Origin: an uncultured Granulosicoccaceae bacterium
GTDB taxonomy: Bacteria > Pseudomonadota > Gammaproteobacteria > Granulosicoccales > Granulosicoccaceae
Length of the DNA stretch: 64,000 nucleotides
NCBI GenBank assembly: GCA_937920585.1
Contig: CAKZSB010000144.1
Coordinates: 1-64,000 of the forward strand
Direction of reading: 5' to 3'
The position numbers were made by a program, and so were the translations under genes. Of this stretch, positions 16,390 to 24,357 are shown piece by piece (position 1 is the stretch's first letter; each line of letters begins with the position of its first letter). The notes beneath the pieces are model-generated. The model searched no databases, was not told the origin of the DNA, and saw only the letters and a list, made by a program, of their open reading frames with translations.

Positions 16390-17994
16390 TCAGGGACGGC
16401 GATTTTTCGGGTCAGTGCTGGGTGGCCGTACACGCGTCGAGTCATTGCTCGGAGGTCGCACACGCGTCACCGAGTCATCACTCTGAGCCGGCGGTGGCGC
16501 AGGACGACGACCCGGTCCGCCTTGCGGACGATCCCCGGCATTGCGTGGACGTGGCGGCGGACGCCGATCGTCGCGACGTGGCGGTGGCGGACGTCGATCA
16601 TCCCTGCGCGGAGGCGGACGTCGAGGCGGCTCGCGTCGACGAGGCTCGTCGTATTCTGGAATCATCTCGCCTTCACCACCGAACTCGGGGTATGCAATCG
16701 ACGGAATCTCCGCTACATCCAGGCCAAGCAGCTCCACTTCATTGCGGACTCTGAGAATACCCAGAATGCGCAGTATCAGTGCCATCACAAGACCCGGGAC
16801 AAAGCCCAGCAGAATCATCACACCAGCACCTTTCAGCTGGCCCATAAAGCTAATCGCAGGTATGCCCTCGGCACCCGGGTAACCGGCGCAAAAGATACCG
16901 ACTGCCAGCAAGCCCCAGACACCACAGAACCCGTGCACGGCAACCGCGCCGACCGCGTCGTCTATACCCATCTTTTCGAGCATTTTAGCGCCGACAGGAA
17001 TGATGATACCGCCGATAAAGCCCAGCAAAAATGCCAGTGGCGGGTAGAAAAGATCGATACCGGCCGCGACCGAGAAGATACCGCCCAGACCACCTGACAT
17101 CATCCAGAAAGGGTCGCGGGTGAGGAAGTAGGCACCGATAATTCCGCCGGCAAATCCCATCAGGGTGTTGAAGACGAATGCCGAAAGGTTCGATGGAATG
17201 CCGTAGATGTTGACCCAGTTGCCAGCCGGATCGTAGATCAGGCAGGCCCCCAGAAAGCCAAAGAAACCGACGATGATGAGCATCAGCCCGGTAAGCGTCA
17301 GCGGCATGTTGTGACCGCGCAGATCGTTGGCGCTGCCATCGACGTTGTATTTGCCGATACGAGGGCCCAGCGGAATCAATACGCCAAGCGCGAAGAAGCC
17401 GGCAATTGTGTGCACCACACCGGCCGCAGCGACATCGCGATAACCCCATTCGACGACCATCCAGCCGGTTGGGTGCCATCCCCAGGACGCACCCAGAATC
17501 CAGACGACCGAGCCAAGCAGAACTGCCGTGATGATGAACGCGCTGAGACGTATGCGCTCGATCACGGCACCGGAGTAGACGGAGGCGGTTGTTGCAGCAA
17601 ACAGCGTGAATGCAGCCCAGAACACGCCAGTGGCCTGATCCTGCAGATTGGGACCCATGGATTCGCCCCAGGGCACACCACCGGCTGCGCCTTCGTAGTC
17701 CCAGGCGCCTTTCAGATCAATGCCGTCAGCACCAAAGGGCCAGCTGTATCCGGCCAGGTAAATCCACCAGCCAAAGGCGAAGAAGGTCGGTATCATGAAC
17801 GCGAAGGCAAGGATGTTTTTAGTGCCCGACGCCAGACTGTTCTTGGAGCGCGACGCACCCATCTCATAGGCGAGAAATCCGGCGTGAATACAGATCATCA
17901 ACGCCGTACACCACCAGTAATAAATCTCCAGGTTGATCGTCGTATGACCTGCCAGCGCAGCATCAATAGCCGCCTGGACCGCTTCTTCGTTCAT
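16390..17994 (-). CDS. amt: Ammonium transporter with long Pro/Arg-rich C-terminal tail
   Basis: A 534-aa Amt/Rh-type channel with about eleven membrane segments. The conserved Asp187 and the pore histidines His195 (AGVVHTIAG) and His354 (AVAVHGFCGVWG) are present. Residues about 447-534 are an unusual low-complexity tail of RRDDRRPPP-type repeats, then Ser/Thr-rich RVRPPS repeats, absent from standard Amt proteins. The tail is cytoplasmic in the usual topology and could bind an acidic partner or nucleic acid (inference). It lies in the amine cluster, where it could recover ammonium or carry methylammonium. Confidence 0.92.
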   Translation of the reverse strand: MNEEAVQAAIDAALAGHTTINLEIYYWWCTALMICIHAGFLAYEMGASRSKNSLASGTKNILAFAFMIPTFFAFGWWIYLAGYSWPFGADGIDLKGAWDYEGAAGGVPWGESMGPNLQDQATGVFWAAFTLFAATTASVYSGAVIERIRLSAFIITAVLLGSVVWILGASWGWHPTGWMVVEWGYRDVAAAGVVHTIAGFFALGVLIPLGPRIGKYNVDGSANDLRGHNMPLTLTGLMLIIVGFFGFLGACLIYDPAGNWVNIYGIPSNLSAFVFNTLMGFAGGIIGAYFLTRDPFWMMSGGLGGIFSVAAGIDLFYPPLAFLLGFIGGIIIPVGAKMLEKMGIDDAVGAVAVHGFCGVWGLLAVGIFCAGYPGAEGIPAISFMGQLKGAGVMILLGFVPGLVMALILRILGILRVRNEVELLGLDVAEIPSIAYPEFGGEGEMIPEYDEPRRREPPRRPPPRRDDRRPPPPRRDDRRPPPRPRNAGDRPQGGPGRRPAPPPAQSDDSVTRVRPPSNDSTRVRPPSTDPKNRRP

Positions 17995-18161
17995 ATAAAG
18001 CCCCCTTACAATATTTGAATGGCTCGCCGCTGGTGCCTTGCTGCTTCTGCGTTATGTATTCACCACGGAAAGGTTACTGTTGGATGACCTGCACAAGCGC
18101 CACGGACCACTCCCTGATCACAGGGCGCTAGTATTGTTTGATTGTCTAAATATATCAAGAT

Positions 18162-18194
18162 GTTCTTGTGCCGATGACTCATCGGCACAAGAAC
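18162..18194. terminator. 33-bp perfect palindrome between the 127-aa gene and amt
   Basis: GTTCTTGTGCCGATGA pairs with TCATCGGCACAAGAAC around a central C: 14 bp of stem with a 5-nt loop, or 16 bp if fully extruded. It starts 11 bp beyond the stop of the upstream minus-strand gene. The minus-strand flank is ATCTTGATATATT, only partly U-rich. It probably ends or attenuates the ligase-synthase transcript ahead of amt, or acts as an RNA processing or stability element. Confidence 0.7.
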
Positions 18195-18205
18195 TGGTGG
18201 ACGCG

Positions 18206-18589
18206 TTAGAACTTGGCGTAGGCCTTGTTCAGCTCGACCATCGGGTGGTCAGCAGACATCTGGAACTTGATCAGCAGTTCGCGCGCAATCATATCGCGAT
18301 CCTGCTGGTTGTCGGGGAGTTCCATTTCGGGCGGTACCGTAACCCAACCGTTGATGTTGCGATCAAACACCGCCGCGCGACTTTCCTCGTAACCCATATG
18401 AACGTCTTCAAGCCAGTTCAGATCTGCCCAGCCCATGGTCTCCATATACTTCTTAAGAAACGGGGTGATGCGGTCGTAGTCGGGTACCAGATTGACATCG
18501 TAGCGATAGCCAATGTGCTGCCCGATGGTCTTTTCACGTTCGGAGTCGAGCCCGTCAGTGTTGATGAAATGATCGATATCATTAGCCAT
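18206..18589 (-). CDS. Unknown 127-aa protein of the glutamate-synthase-like operon
   Basis: A soluble, acidic 127-aa protein without signal or membrane segment. I recognise no family. It has many Asp, Tyr and Met residues (GQHIGYRYDVNLVPDYDRI, KKYMETMGWADLNW) and an all-helical look. It starts 10 bp after the FMN subunit gene, so it is the last gene of that operon and may be an accessory subunit or redox/assembly factor for the three-part enzyme (inference). Confidence 0.72.
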   Translation of the reverse strand: MANDIDHFINTDGLDSEREKTIGQHIGYRYDVNLVPDYDRITPFLKKYMETMGWADLNWLEDVHMGYEESRAAVFDRNINGWVTVPPEMELPDNQQDRDMIARELLIKFQMSADHPMVELNKAYAKF

Positions 18590-18599
18590 TGAACCCTCC

Positions 18600-19937
18600 T
18601 CAGTAGCGAGTCATGTCGGGGCGACCGACGGTGTGTTGTGAGCCGGCAAGCGGCACTTGTGCAAGGGCCGAGGCCTCCATGGTCAGTGCAGCCAGATCTT
18701 CCGGCTCCAGCGAGTGCATGTAGGTTTTGCCACAGGCGCGCGCCAGCAACTGCGCTTCGATTGTCAGCGTGTGCAGAAAGTTGTACACGCGCTCGGCGGC
18801 GGCATCGGGGTCGAGGCGCGCGCGCAGTTTGGGATCCTGCGTGGCAACACCCACCGGACAGCGACCGGTGTGACAGTGATAGCAGTAGCCTGCTTCGACA
18901 CCGATCTCGTTGGGGAAATCTGCCTCTGGAATATCCTTGTTGCAGTTGAGCGCCATCAGCGATGAATGGCCAATAGCCACCGCATCTGCGCCCAGCGCGA
19001 TCGCCTTGGCCAGATCACCACCGTTTCTGATACCGCCGGCGTAGACCAGCGAAACATCGCCGGACTTGCCGACATCGTCCAGCGCCTTGCGCGCCTGACG
19101 AATGGCAGCAATCCCCGGCACGCCGGTTTCTTCTGTTGCCAGGTGTGGTCCTGCCCCTGTACCACCTTCCATACCGTCGATGTAGATGACGTCGGGATCA
19201 GTTTTAGCCGCCATGCGAACATCATCGTAAACCCGCGCCGCGCCCAGTTTTAGCTGAATCGGAATTTCGCCATTGGTGGCTTCGCGTATCTCCTGAATCT
19301 TCAGGGCGAGATCATCGGGTCCGAGCCAGTCCGGATGGCGCGCCGGCGATCGCTGATCAATACCGGCAGGCAGAGAACGCATTTCAGCGACCTGGTCCGT
19401 TACCTTCTGCCCCATCAGGTGGCCACCAAGGCCTACTTTACAGCCCTGCCCGATGAAAAACTCACAGGCATCGGCCAGGCGCAGGTGGTGTGGGTTGAAA
19501 CCGTAGCGTGACTGAATACACTGGTAGTACCACTTTTCGGAGAACCGGCGTTCATCCGGAATCATGCCGCCTTCGCCGGAGCACGTTGCCGTGCCAGCCA
19601 TGGTCGCGCCCCGTGCCAGAGCGGTTTTCGCTTCATAGCTCAGCGCACCAAAACTCATGCCGGTGATGTAGACCGGAATGTCCAGTTCCAGCGGGCGCTT
19701 GGCACGCGGCCCCAGTACTGTTTTGGTCTCACACTTTTCACGATAGCCCTCAATAACAAAACGGGTCAGAGTGCCAGGCAAAAAGGTTAGATCATCCCAC
19801 GAAGGAATTTTCTTGAACAGTGAAAAGCCACGCATGCGGTAACGACCGAGCTCGGCTTTGATGTGGATGTCATCAATAACATTGGGCGGAAACATAAAGC
19901 TCTGCCCAATGACATCTTTGTTGCGTTGGTTAGTCAT
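18600..19937 (-). CDS. mgsC: FMN-binding glutamate-synthase-like subunit (MgsC/GlxD type)
   Basis: A 445-aa protein equal to the FMN/Fe-S catalytic domain of glutamate synthase. Motifs include SFGALSYEAKTALARGA, GCKVGLGGHLMGQKV, IQLKLGAARVYDD, YIDGMEGGTGAGP and the cluster Cys set CYHCHTGRCPVG. In glutamate synthase this part makes glutamate from 2-oxoglutarate and amine nitrogen. As the split MgsC it forms N-methylglutamate from gamma-glutamylmethylamide or methylamine; as GlxD its role is unclear. It follows the GXGXG subunit gene by 24 bp. Confidence 0.85.
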   Translation of the reverse strand: MTNQRNKDVIGQSFMFPPNVIDDIHIKAELGRYRMRGFSLFKKIPSWDDLTFLPGTLTRFVIEGYREKCETKTVLGPRAKRPLELDIPVYITGMSFGALSYEAKTALARGATMAGTATCSGEGGMIPDERRFSEKWYYQCIQSRYGFNPHHLRLADACEFFIGQGCKVGLGGHLMGQKVTDQVAEMRSLPAGIDQRSPARHPDWLGPDDLALKIQEIREATNGEIPIQLKLGAARVYDDVRMAAKTDPDVIYIDGMEGGTGAGPHLATEETGVPGIAAIRQARKALDDVGKSGDVSLVYAGGIRNGGDLAKAIALGADAVAIGHSSLMALNCNKDIPEADFPNEIGVEAGYCYHCHTGRCPVGVATQDPKLRARLDPDAAAERVYNFLHTLTIEAQLLARACGKTYMHSLEPEDLAALTMEASALAQVPLAGSQHTVGRPDMTRY

Positions 19938-19961
19938 AGATTATCCTTTACGTTAGCCGCT

Positions 19962-20807
19962 CTAGAGCACCAGCTTCTTTTCAGCTGGCTCGAGGTTGTC
20001 GTAGTTCCAGAGTTGCTTGCCGGCCACGATTTTGGTGAGATTTTTCACACCGTTGGGTGCTTTCATACCGTAGAGCGCCAGTTTGGCTTCGAGCCATGAG
20101 GCCTCGCCATCGGTGATTTCACCTTCGACCGCATCGACGCCCAGATCTTCAATTTTGCCACCGACGAAAATCGTACCGTCGTACATGGAATCACCCAGGT
20201 TTTTACCTGCATCACCGAGAATGATGATTCGACCACGCTGCATCATGAAGCCGGTAAAAGCGCCTGCTCTGCCGCCAATGATGATGGTGCCACCCTTTTG
20301 GTCGATACCGGTTCGCGAACCGACGTCGCCCTTGCAGACAAGATCGCCACCACGCATCGCGGCACCGAATGTGGAACCGGCATTTTTCTCGATAACTACC
20401 GTGCCCGCCATCATGTTTTCCGCACAGGACCAACCGACGCGCCCGCTGATGCGAATGTTAGGACCGTCTACCAGTCCGCAGCCGAAGTAGCCAAGACTGC
20501 CTTCGAAATTGAGGTTCAGTCGATTCAGGATACCGACACCCAGCGAATGCTTCGCGCCAGGGTTTTTGATGGTAATAGTGCCGTGACCTGACTTCATCAG
20601 CTCACGAATCTTCAGGTTGATATCACTGATTTCCATTGGCCCCGCATCGAATTCGGCTGACTTGCCAAAATCCACCTCGATGCCATCGGGGTAAGTGAAA
20701 TTCTCTTCAGCCGAAGGTGAAAAGAAAACCTGCTGCGTGCGACCGGAGAGTTGCTCCGTGTGCATGCCGAGTTTATGAGACTCGTGCTCCTGATTTAGCT
20801 CTGCCAT
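19962..20807 (-). CDS. mgsB: GXGXG glutamate-synthase-like subunit (MgsB/GlxC type)
   Basis: A 281-aa protein corresponding to the C-terminal GXGXG beta-helix domain of glutamate synthase. Repeated turns such as GDVGSRTGIDQKGGTIIIGG, GRAGAFTGFMMQRGRIIILGDAG and GTIFVGGKIEDLG show the right-handed helix. It is structural in the large enzyme and is a separate subunit here. The start overlaps the end of the amidotransferase gene by 13 bp and is preceded by GGAGG. The N-terminal 80 residues are an extra segment beyond the helix. Confidence 0.86.
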   Translation of the reverse strand: MAELNQEHESHKLGMHTEQLSGRTQQVFFSPSAEENFTYPDGIEVDFGKSAEFDAGPMEISDINLKIRELMKSGHGTITIKNPGAKHSLGVGILNRLNLNFEGSLGYFGCGLVDGPNIRISGRVGWSCAENMMAGTVVIEKNAGSTFGAAMRGGDLVCKGDVGSRTGIDQKGGTIIIGGRAGAFTGFMMQRGRIIILGDAGKNLGDSMYDGTIFVGGKIEDLGVDAVEGEITDGEASWLEAKLALYGMKAPNGVKNLTKIVAGKQLWNYDNLEPAEKKLVL

Positions 20808-21730
20808 ACGCGGACCTCCCCCTCGTAGGGATCAAATGTGTCTATCTCGTGCGGAAAAATACTTCTGATCGCAACTTCTTCTGAAGCCATCGCTATCAGA
20901 TCGTCACTTTCATAAAGCACCATGGGTTTGGCTGCCATCACATCTTTAGCCATACCTAAAGAATCACCAGTGGCAACCAGATAGGTGAAAACACCATCGA
21001 GTTCATCAACTGAACGGCGCATGGCAGCTTCCAGATCATCACCCTCATCAATGCGATGGGCGATGTAGACGGCAATCAATTCGGAGTCGCAATCGGACAT
21101 GAACCGATGACCGCGTCGTTCGAGATCGCGTCGGTTTGTCCAGTAGTTGGTCAGCTGGCCATTGTGTACCACTGACACGTCGTTGAACGGATACGCCCAA
21201 TACGGATGGGCAGATCGAATATCGACGTCCGATTCGGTCGCCATTCTGGTATGGCCAATAGCGTGAGTACCGTCAAAGCCACCCAGACTGTACTGATTGG
21301 ATACGACAGTGGCGTCGCCCAGATCCTTGATCAGCTCCAGTGCGTGACCAATAGAAAGAATCTCGACGCCTTCAATGTCCTCAATGAAGTCGATTAGTCT
21401 TTTCAGATCCCCGTCGAATGCGAAGCTGTAACGATAGGCGTATTCGGTCGCCTGCTCCTGAGAGCCCACCTTCGCTCCCATCTCTTTCAGCCGCTCGTCA
21501 ACAGTGGCCCTGCGCTCGATAACGGTCGCATGGATATCAAAGCCAGTGGCGAGATCTTCCTGCTCGGCGACTTTAAATCGCATCACGAGATCACTGGTTG
21601 CCTCATCGCCGTACAAGGCGAATCCTGTCGAATCAGGGCCGCGGTGCTTGAGCGCCTGCAACATCGAGGTCATCTGCCCCCCGATGTTGGCACTTGAGCC
21701 GCGATGGATAAGTCCGGCTATGCCGCACAT
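20795..21730 (-). CDS. mgsA: Class II glutamine amidotransferase subunit (MgsA/GlxB type)
   Basis: A 311-aa N-terminal-nucleophile amidotransferase. I start it at ATG 21730 so that Cys2 (MCGIAGLIHRG) becomes the N-terminal catalytic residue, supported by GGAG seven bases upstream; a longer in-frame form would bury it. Other motifs are LKHRGPDSTGFAL, GHTRMATESDV and HNGQLTNYW. It releases ammonia (or methylamine from gamma-glutamylmethylamide in MgsA) for the FMN subunit. It lies 89 bp downstream of the 491-aa ligase gene. Confidence 0.87.
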   Translation of the reverse strand: MCGIAGLIHRGSSANIGGQMTSMLQALKHRGPDSTGFALYGDEATSDLVMRFKVAEQEDLATGFDIHATVIERRATVDERLKEMGAKVGSQEQATEYAYRYSFAFDGDLKRLIDFIEDIEGVEILSIGHALELIKDLGDATVVSNQYSLGGFDGTHAIGHTRMATESDVDIRSAHPYWAYPFNDVSVVHNGQLTNYWTNRRDLERRGHRFMSDCDSELIAVYIAHRIDEGDDLEAAMRRSVDELDGVFTYLVATGDSLGMAKDVMAAKPMVLYESDDLIAMASEEVAIRSIFPHEIDTFDPYEGEVRVWQS

Positions 21731-21819
21731 AGATAAACTCCTTATCTTAAAGGTAGACGCCCGCCCCACCGATCAGTTGCCGATGGTGAGACGGGTTTGT
21801 TGTCTGTTAGCGAAGATTG

Positions 21820-23295
21820 CTAGGGCAGGCAATCCATATACTGATCCGCGTCCCAATCAGTTACAGTTGCCATGAATTTTTCCCACTCGTCGTTCTTGTA
21901 CCAGTGGAAGACCTTGTACATTTCATCGGGCATCGAAGCCTTGATTACCTCATCGGCCTCGAGTCGATCGAGAGCCTCGCCCAGCGACATTGGAAGCTTC
22001 TTGACCACTTTGCCGGCCTCCATCGCTTCGTAGATATTGCGCTCTTCCGGCTCACCGGGATCTCTGTCGTTATCAATGCCATCGTCGAAGGCGCTCAAGA
22101 TTCCCGAGCCCATTAAATAGGGATTGACCATTGAATCGACCGAGCGATACTCGAAGCGTCCGGGTGCGGATACACGCATGCCGGTAGTTCGGTTTTGATA
22201 GCCCCAGTCAGCAAAGACAGGTGCCCAGAAACCGGTGTCCCACAAGCGTCGGTAAGAATTCACTGTCGAGCAGCCGATTGCAGTCAAAGCGCCGATGTGC
22301 TCCATAAATCCACCGATCGCCTGCAGACCGATTTTGCCCGGCTTTTGCGGATCGTTATCATCTGGCATGAAGGTGTTTTCGCCACCTTCTACATAGGTGA
22401 AAGAGCCAGGCATTCCGGGTATGTCCGCCTCGCTCTTGAGCATGATTTTGTTCACCACATCTTCACCCCCACGCCACAGCGAGACATTGTGGTGACAGCC
22501 AGAGGCCGAAACCCCCATGAAGGGCTTGGTCATGAAACAGGCGATAAGATCGAATTCCCGCGCGACCTGTGCACAGATCTGGCGATAAGTTGAAAGGCGA
22601 TCAGCATTTCGCAACACATCGTCGTATTGCCAGTTGAGCTCGAGTTGGCCTGGCGCGTCCTCGTGATCGCCCTGAATCATGTCCAGCCCCATCGCCTGCG
22701 CGTACTCAATTACTTTCATACTGACCGGGCGCAGTGATTCGAACTGATCTATGTGGTAGCAATAGGGGTTTGAGTAGCCTCCGTTTGGCTTGCCATCTTC
22801 GGTCTTTTTCAACCACATCATTTCTGGTTCCGTACCGCAACGCAATTGCAAGCCGTGCTTGGCCTGGAAATCTCTGTGCTGAAATTTCAGATTGCCACGA
22901 CAATCTGATGTCAAATGCCCGCCAGGGTTAACCTTCTCTTCGCGATTTCGAAAACACACGCAGAACACGCGCGCAATCCTTTTGTCCCAGGGCAGCTGTA
23001 CAAAGGTGTCGGGATCCGCAATACCGACCAGCTCAGCCGCCTCGGGTCCATAACCGATGTAGTCGCCGTGGCGATCGACAAACAGATTGGCCGTAGATCC
23101 ATACACCAGCTGGAATCCCTTGTTGGCAGTGCGCTCCCAGTGATTTGACGGGATGCCCTTACCGACTATTCGCCCGGTAACTGAGATGAACTGGTAGTAG
23201 ATGTAAGTGATTCCGAGCTCATCGATCTTCTTGCGAACATCTTTGATCATCTGGTCGCGACCAGGCTCGTTCACATATTGTTCAAGTTCAGTCAT
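21820..23295 (-). CDS. Glutamine-synthetase-family ligase, 491-aa type
   Basis: A 491-aa GS-family protein. GS motifs include CGTEPEMMW, IQGDHEDAPGQLELNWQYDD, SASGCHHNVSLW, STVNSYRRLW and PGRFEYRSVDSMVNPYL. It is clearly distant from the 435-aa ligase at 14809-16116, with insertions around 190-205 and 270-300. The family joins ammonia or an amine to a glutamate or other carboxylate with ATP. As first gene of the operon ahead of the split glutamate synthase, it is a candidate gamma-glutamylalkylamide synthetase; the substrate cannot be read from sequence. Confidence 0.83.
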   Translation of the reverse strand: MTELEQYVNEPGRDQMIKDVRKKIDELGITYIYYQFISVTGRIVGKGIPSNHWERTANKGFQLVYGSTANLFVDRHGDYIGYGPEAAELVGIADPDTFVQLPWDKRIARVFCVCFRNREEKVNPGGHLTSDCRGNLKFQHRDFQAKHGLQLRCGTEPEMMWLKKTEDGKPNGGYSNPYCYHIDQFESLRPVSMKVIEYAQAMGLDMIQGDHEDAPGQLELNWQYDDVLRNADRLSTYRQICAQVAREFDLIACFMTKPFMGVSASGCHHNVSLWRGGEDVVNKIMLKSEADIPGMPGSFTYVEGGENTFMPDDNDPQKPGKIGLQAIGGFMEHIGALTAIGCSTVNSYRRLWDTGFWAPVFADWGYQNRTTGMRVSAPGRFEYRSVDSMVNPYLMGSGILSAFDDGIDNDRDPGEPEERNIYEAMEAGKVVKKLPMSLGEALDRLEADEVIKASMPDEMYKVFHWYKNDEWEKFMATVTDWDADQYMDCLP

Positions 23296-23595
23296 TGTGT
23301 ATATCTCCCCCTCGACTCTTGGTTGGTGTTGCGGATTGATTTGAGGATTGCCTGCAGCACTGTGCTGACGACAAACTTTGCCACGCCTTCCGGCAGCAGA
23401 CCAATTCTGTACCTTTCAGTACCGATACTATAAACTGACCCGAGCCCAAATTGCCAGACCTCCACGCGACATAAGCTGCACCTGTAACCTATGTACTGCA
23501 GATTTCGCCACTATGGCAATGTTTACGCAACGATTTATTGAACAGCGGCCGGCTTGCCGGTACACTGCCTGCCCGAGGAATCGGCCTCCGGGCTC
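23296..23595. promoter_or_regulatory. Divergent promoter region, amine operon / GntR-tdm
   Basis: About 300 bp between the 491-aa ligase gene (minus) and the GntR gene (plus). GTACC-N5-GTACC is present at about 23411-23425, followed by ATACTATAAACT. I find no clear GntR-type palindrome and no gene here. GntR regulators often bind their own divergent promoter, so this stretch is the first place to look for its operator. Confidence 0.4.
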
Positions 23596-24357
23596 ATGAT
23601 GGCTTCCTCCAAAATCGAGGAAACGGTACAGAATTGGTTTATGAATTCGTCCAACCACACCCCAGGCACGGCCCCCGCACCCCGCTCCGGTGATGCGAAC
23701 TCCGTGTCGGCCGCGCTGCGCAGGCAGATTCTCAATGGCGACTTCCTGCACGACGAAAAATTGCCGGCCGAACGCGCACTCGCAGACCAGTTCAGTTGCT
23801 CGAGAGGTACGGTCAGAGCGGCGATGGAACGCCTTGAAGAACAACAGCTGATTGAACGCCGGATTGGCAGTGGCACCTTTGTCAGCTACCGCATGCAGGC
23901 AGATGATATCGAGATCGCCAATATCACAAGCCCGCTCGAGTTGATCGATGTGCGACTGGGAATAGAACCGCAAATCGCCCGGCTGGCTGTCGCCCATGCC
24001 AGCGCACGCGATATCGCCCGGCTCGAAAAGTCGCTGCTCGTTGCAGAGCAATGCAGCGAAAACAGTGATCCGGAATCTTTCACGCAGGCCGACGAGATTT
24101 TCCACCTGACGCTGGCAGAGTGCACCGGCAACGCTTTGATGTTGTGGGTGTACAAGCACATCAACGATGTTCGATCACATCGCCAGTGGAGCGCCATGAA
24201 AGACAAGATTCTCAAACCGGCCCGGGTACGCAAGTACAACCAGCAGCACCGGGAACTGTACGAGGCTATTGCCCACCGCGATGCCGACGCCGCTACCGAC
24301 GTGACCTACGCACACCTGGACATGGCTCGCCGCGACTTGCTTGGAGCCAGCAGATGA
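23596..24357 (+). CDS. GntR-family (FCD-type) transcriptional regulator
   Basis: A regulator of about 253 aa: winged helix (VSAALRRQILNGDFLHDEKLPAERALADQFSCSRGTVRAAMERLEEQQLIER region) then a helical FCD ligand domain (ITSPLELIDVRLGIEPQIARL region, HLTLAECTGN, HRELYEAIAHRDADAA, typical metal-binding His residues). The start is uncertain: ATG 23596 (a tandem ATG) or ATG 23641; a TTG at 23554 is less likely. It overlaps tdm by 4 bp (ATGA), so it probably senses TMAO, TMA or a product and controls the island. Confidence 0.85.
   Translation: MMASSKIEETVQNWFMNSSNHTPGTAPAPRSGDANSVSAALRRQILNGDFLHDEKLPAERALADQFSCSRGTVRAAMERLEEQQLIERRIGSGTFVSYRMQADDIEIANITSPLELIDVRLGIEPQIARLAVAHASARDIARLEKSLLVAEQCSENSDPESFTQADEIFHLTLAECTGNALMLWVYKHINDVRSHRQWSAMKDKILKPARVRKYNQQHRELYEAIAHRDADAATDVTYAHLDMARRDLLGASR

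Noticed and set aside
23428-24159. Antisense open frame (243 codons) over the GntR gene
   Set aside because: The opposite frame encodes a clear winged-helix regulator overlapping tdm. The antisense protein text shows no family features.
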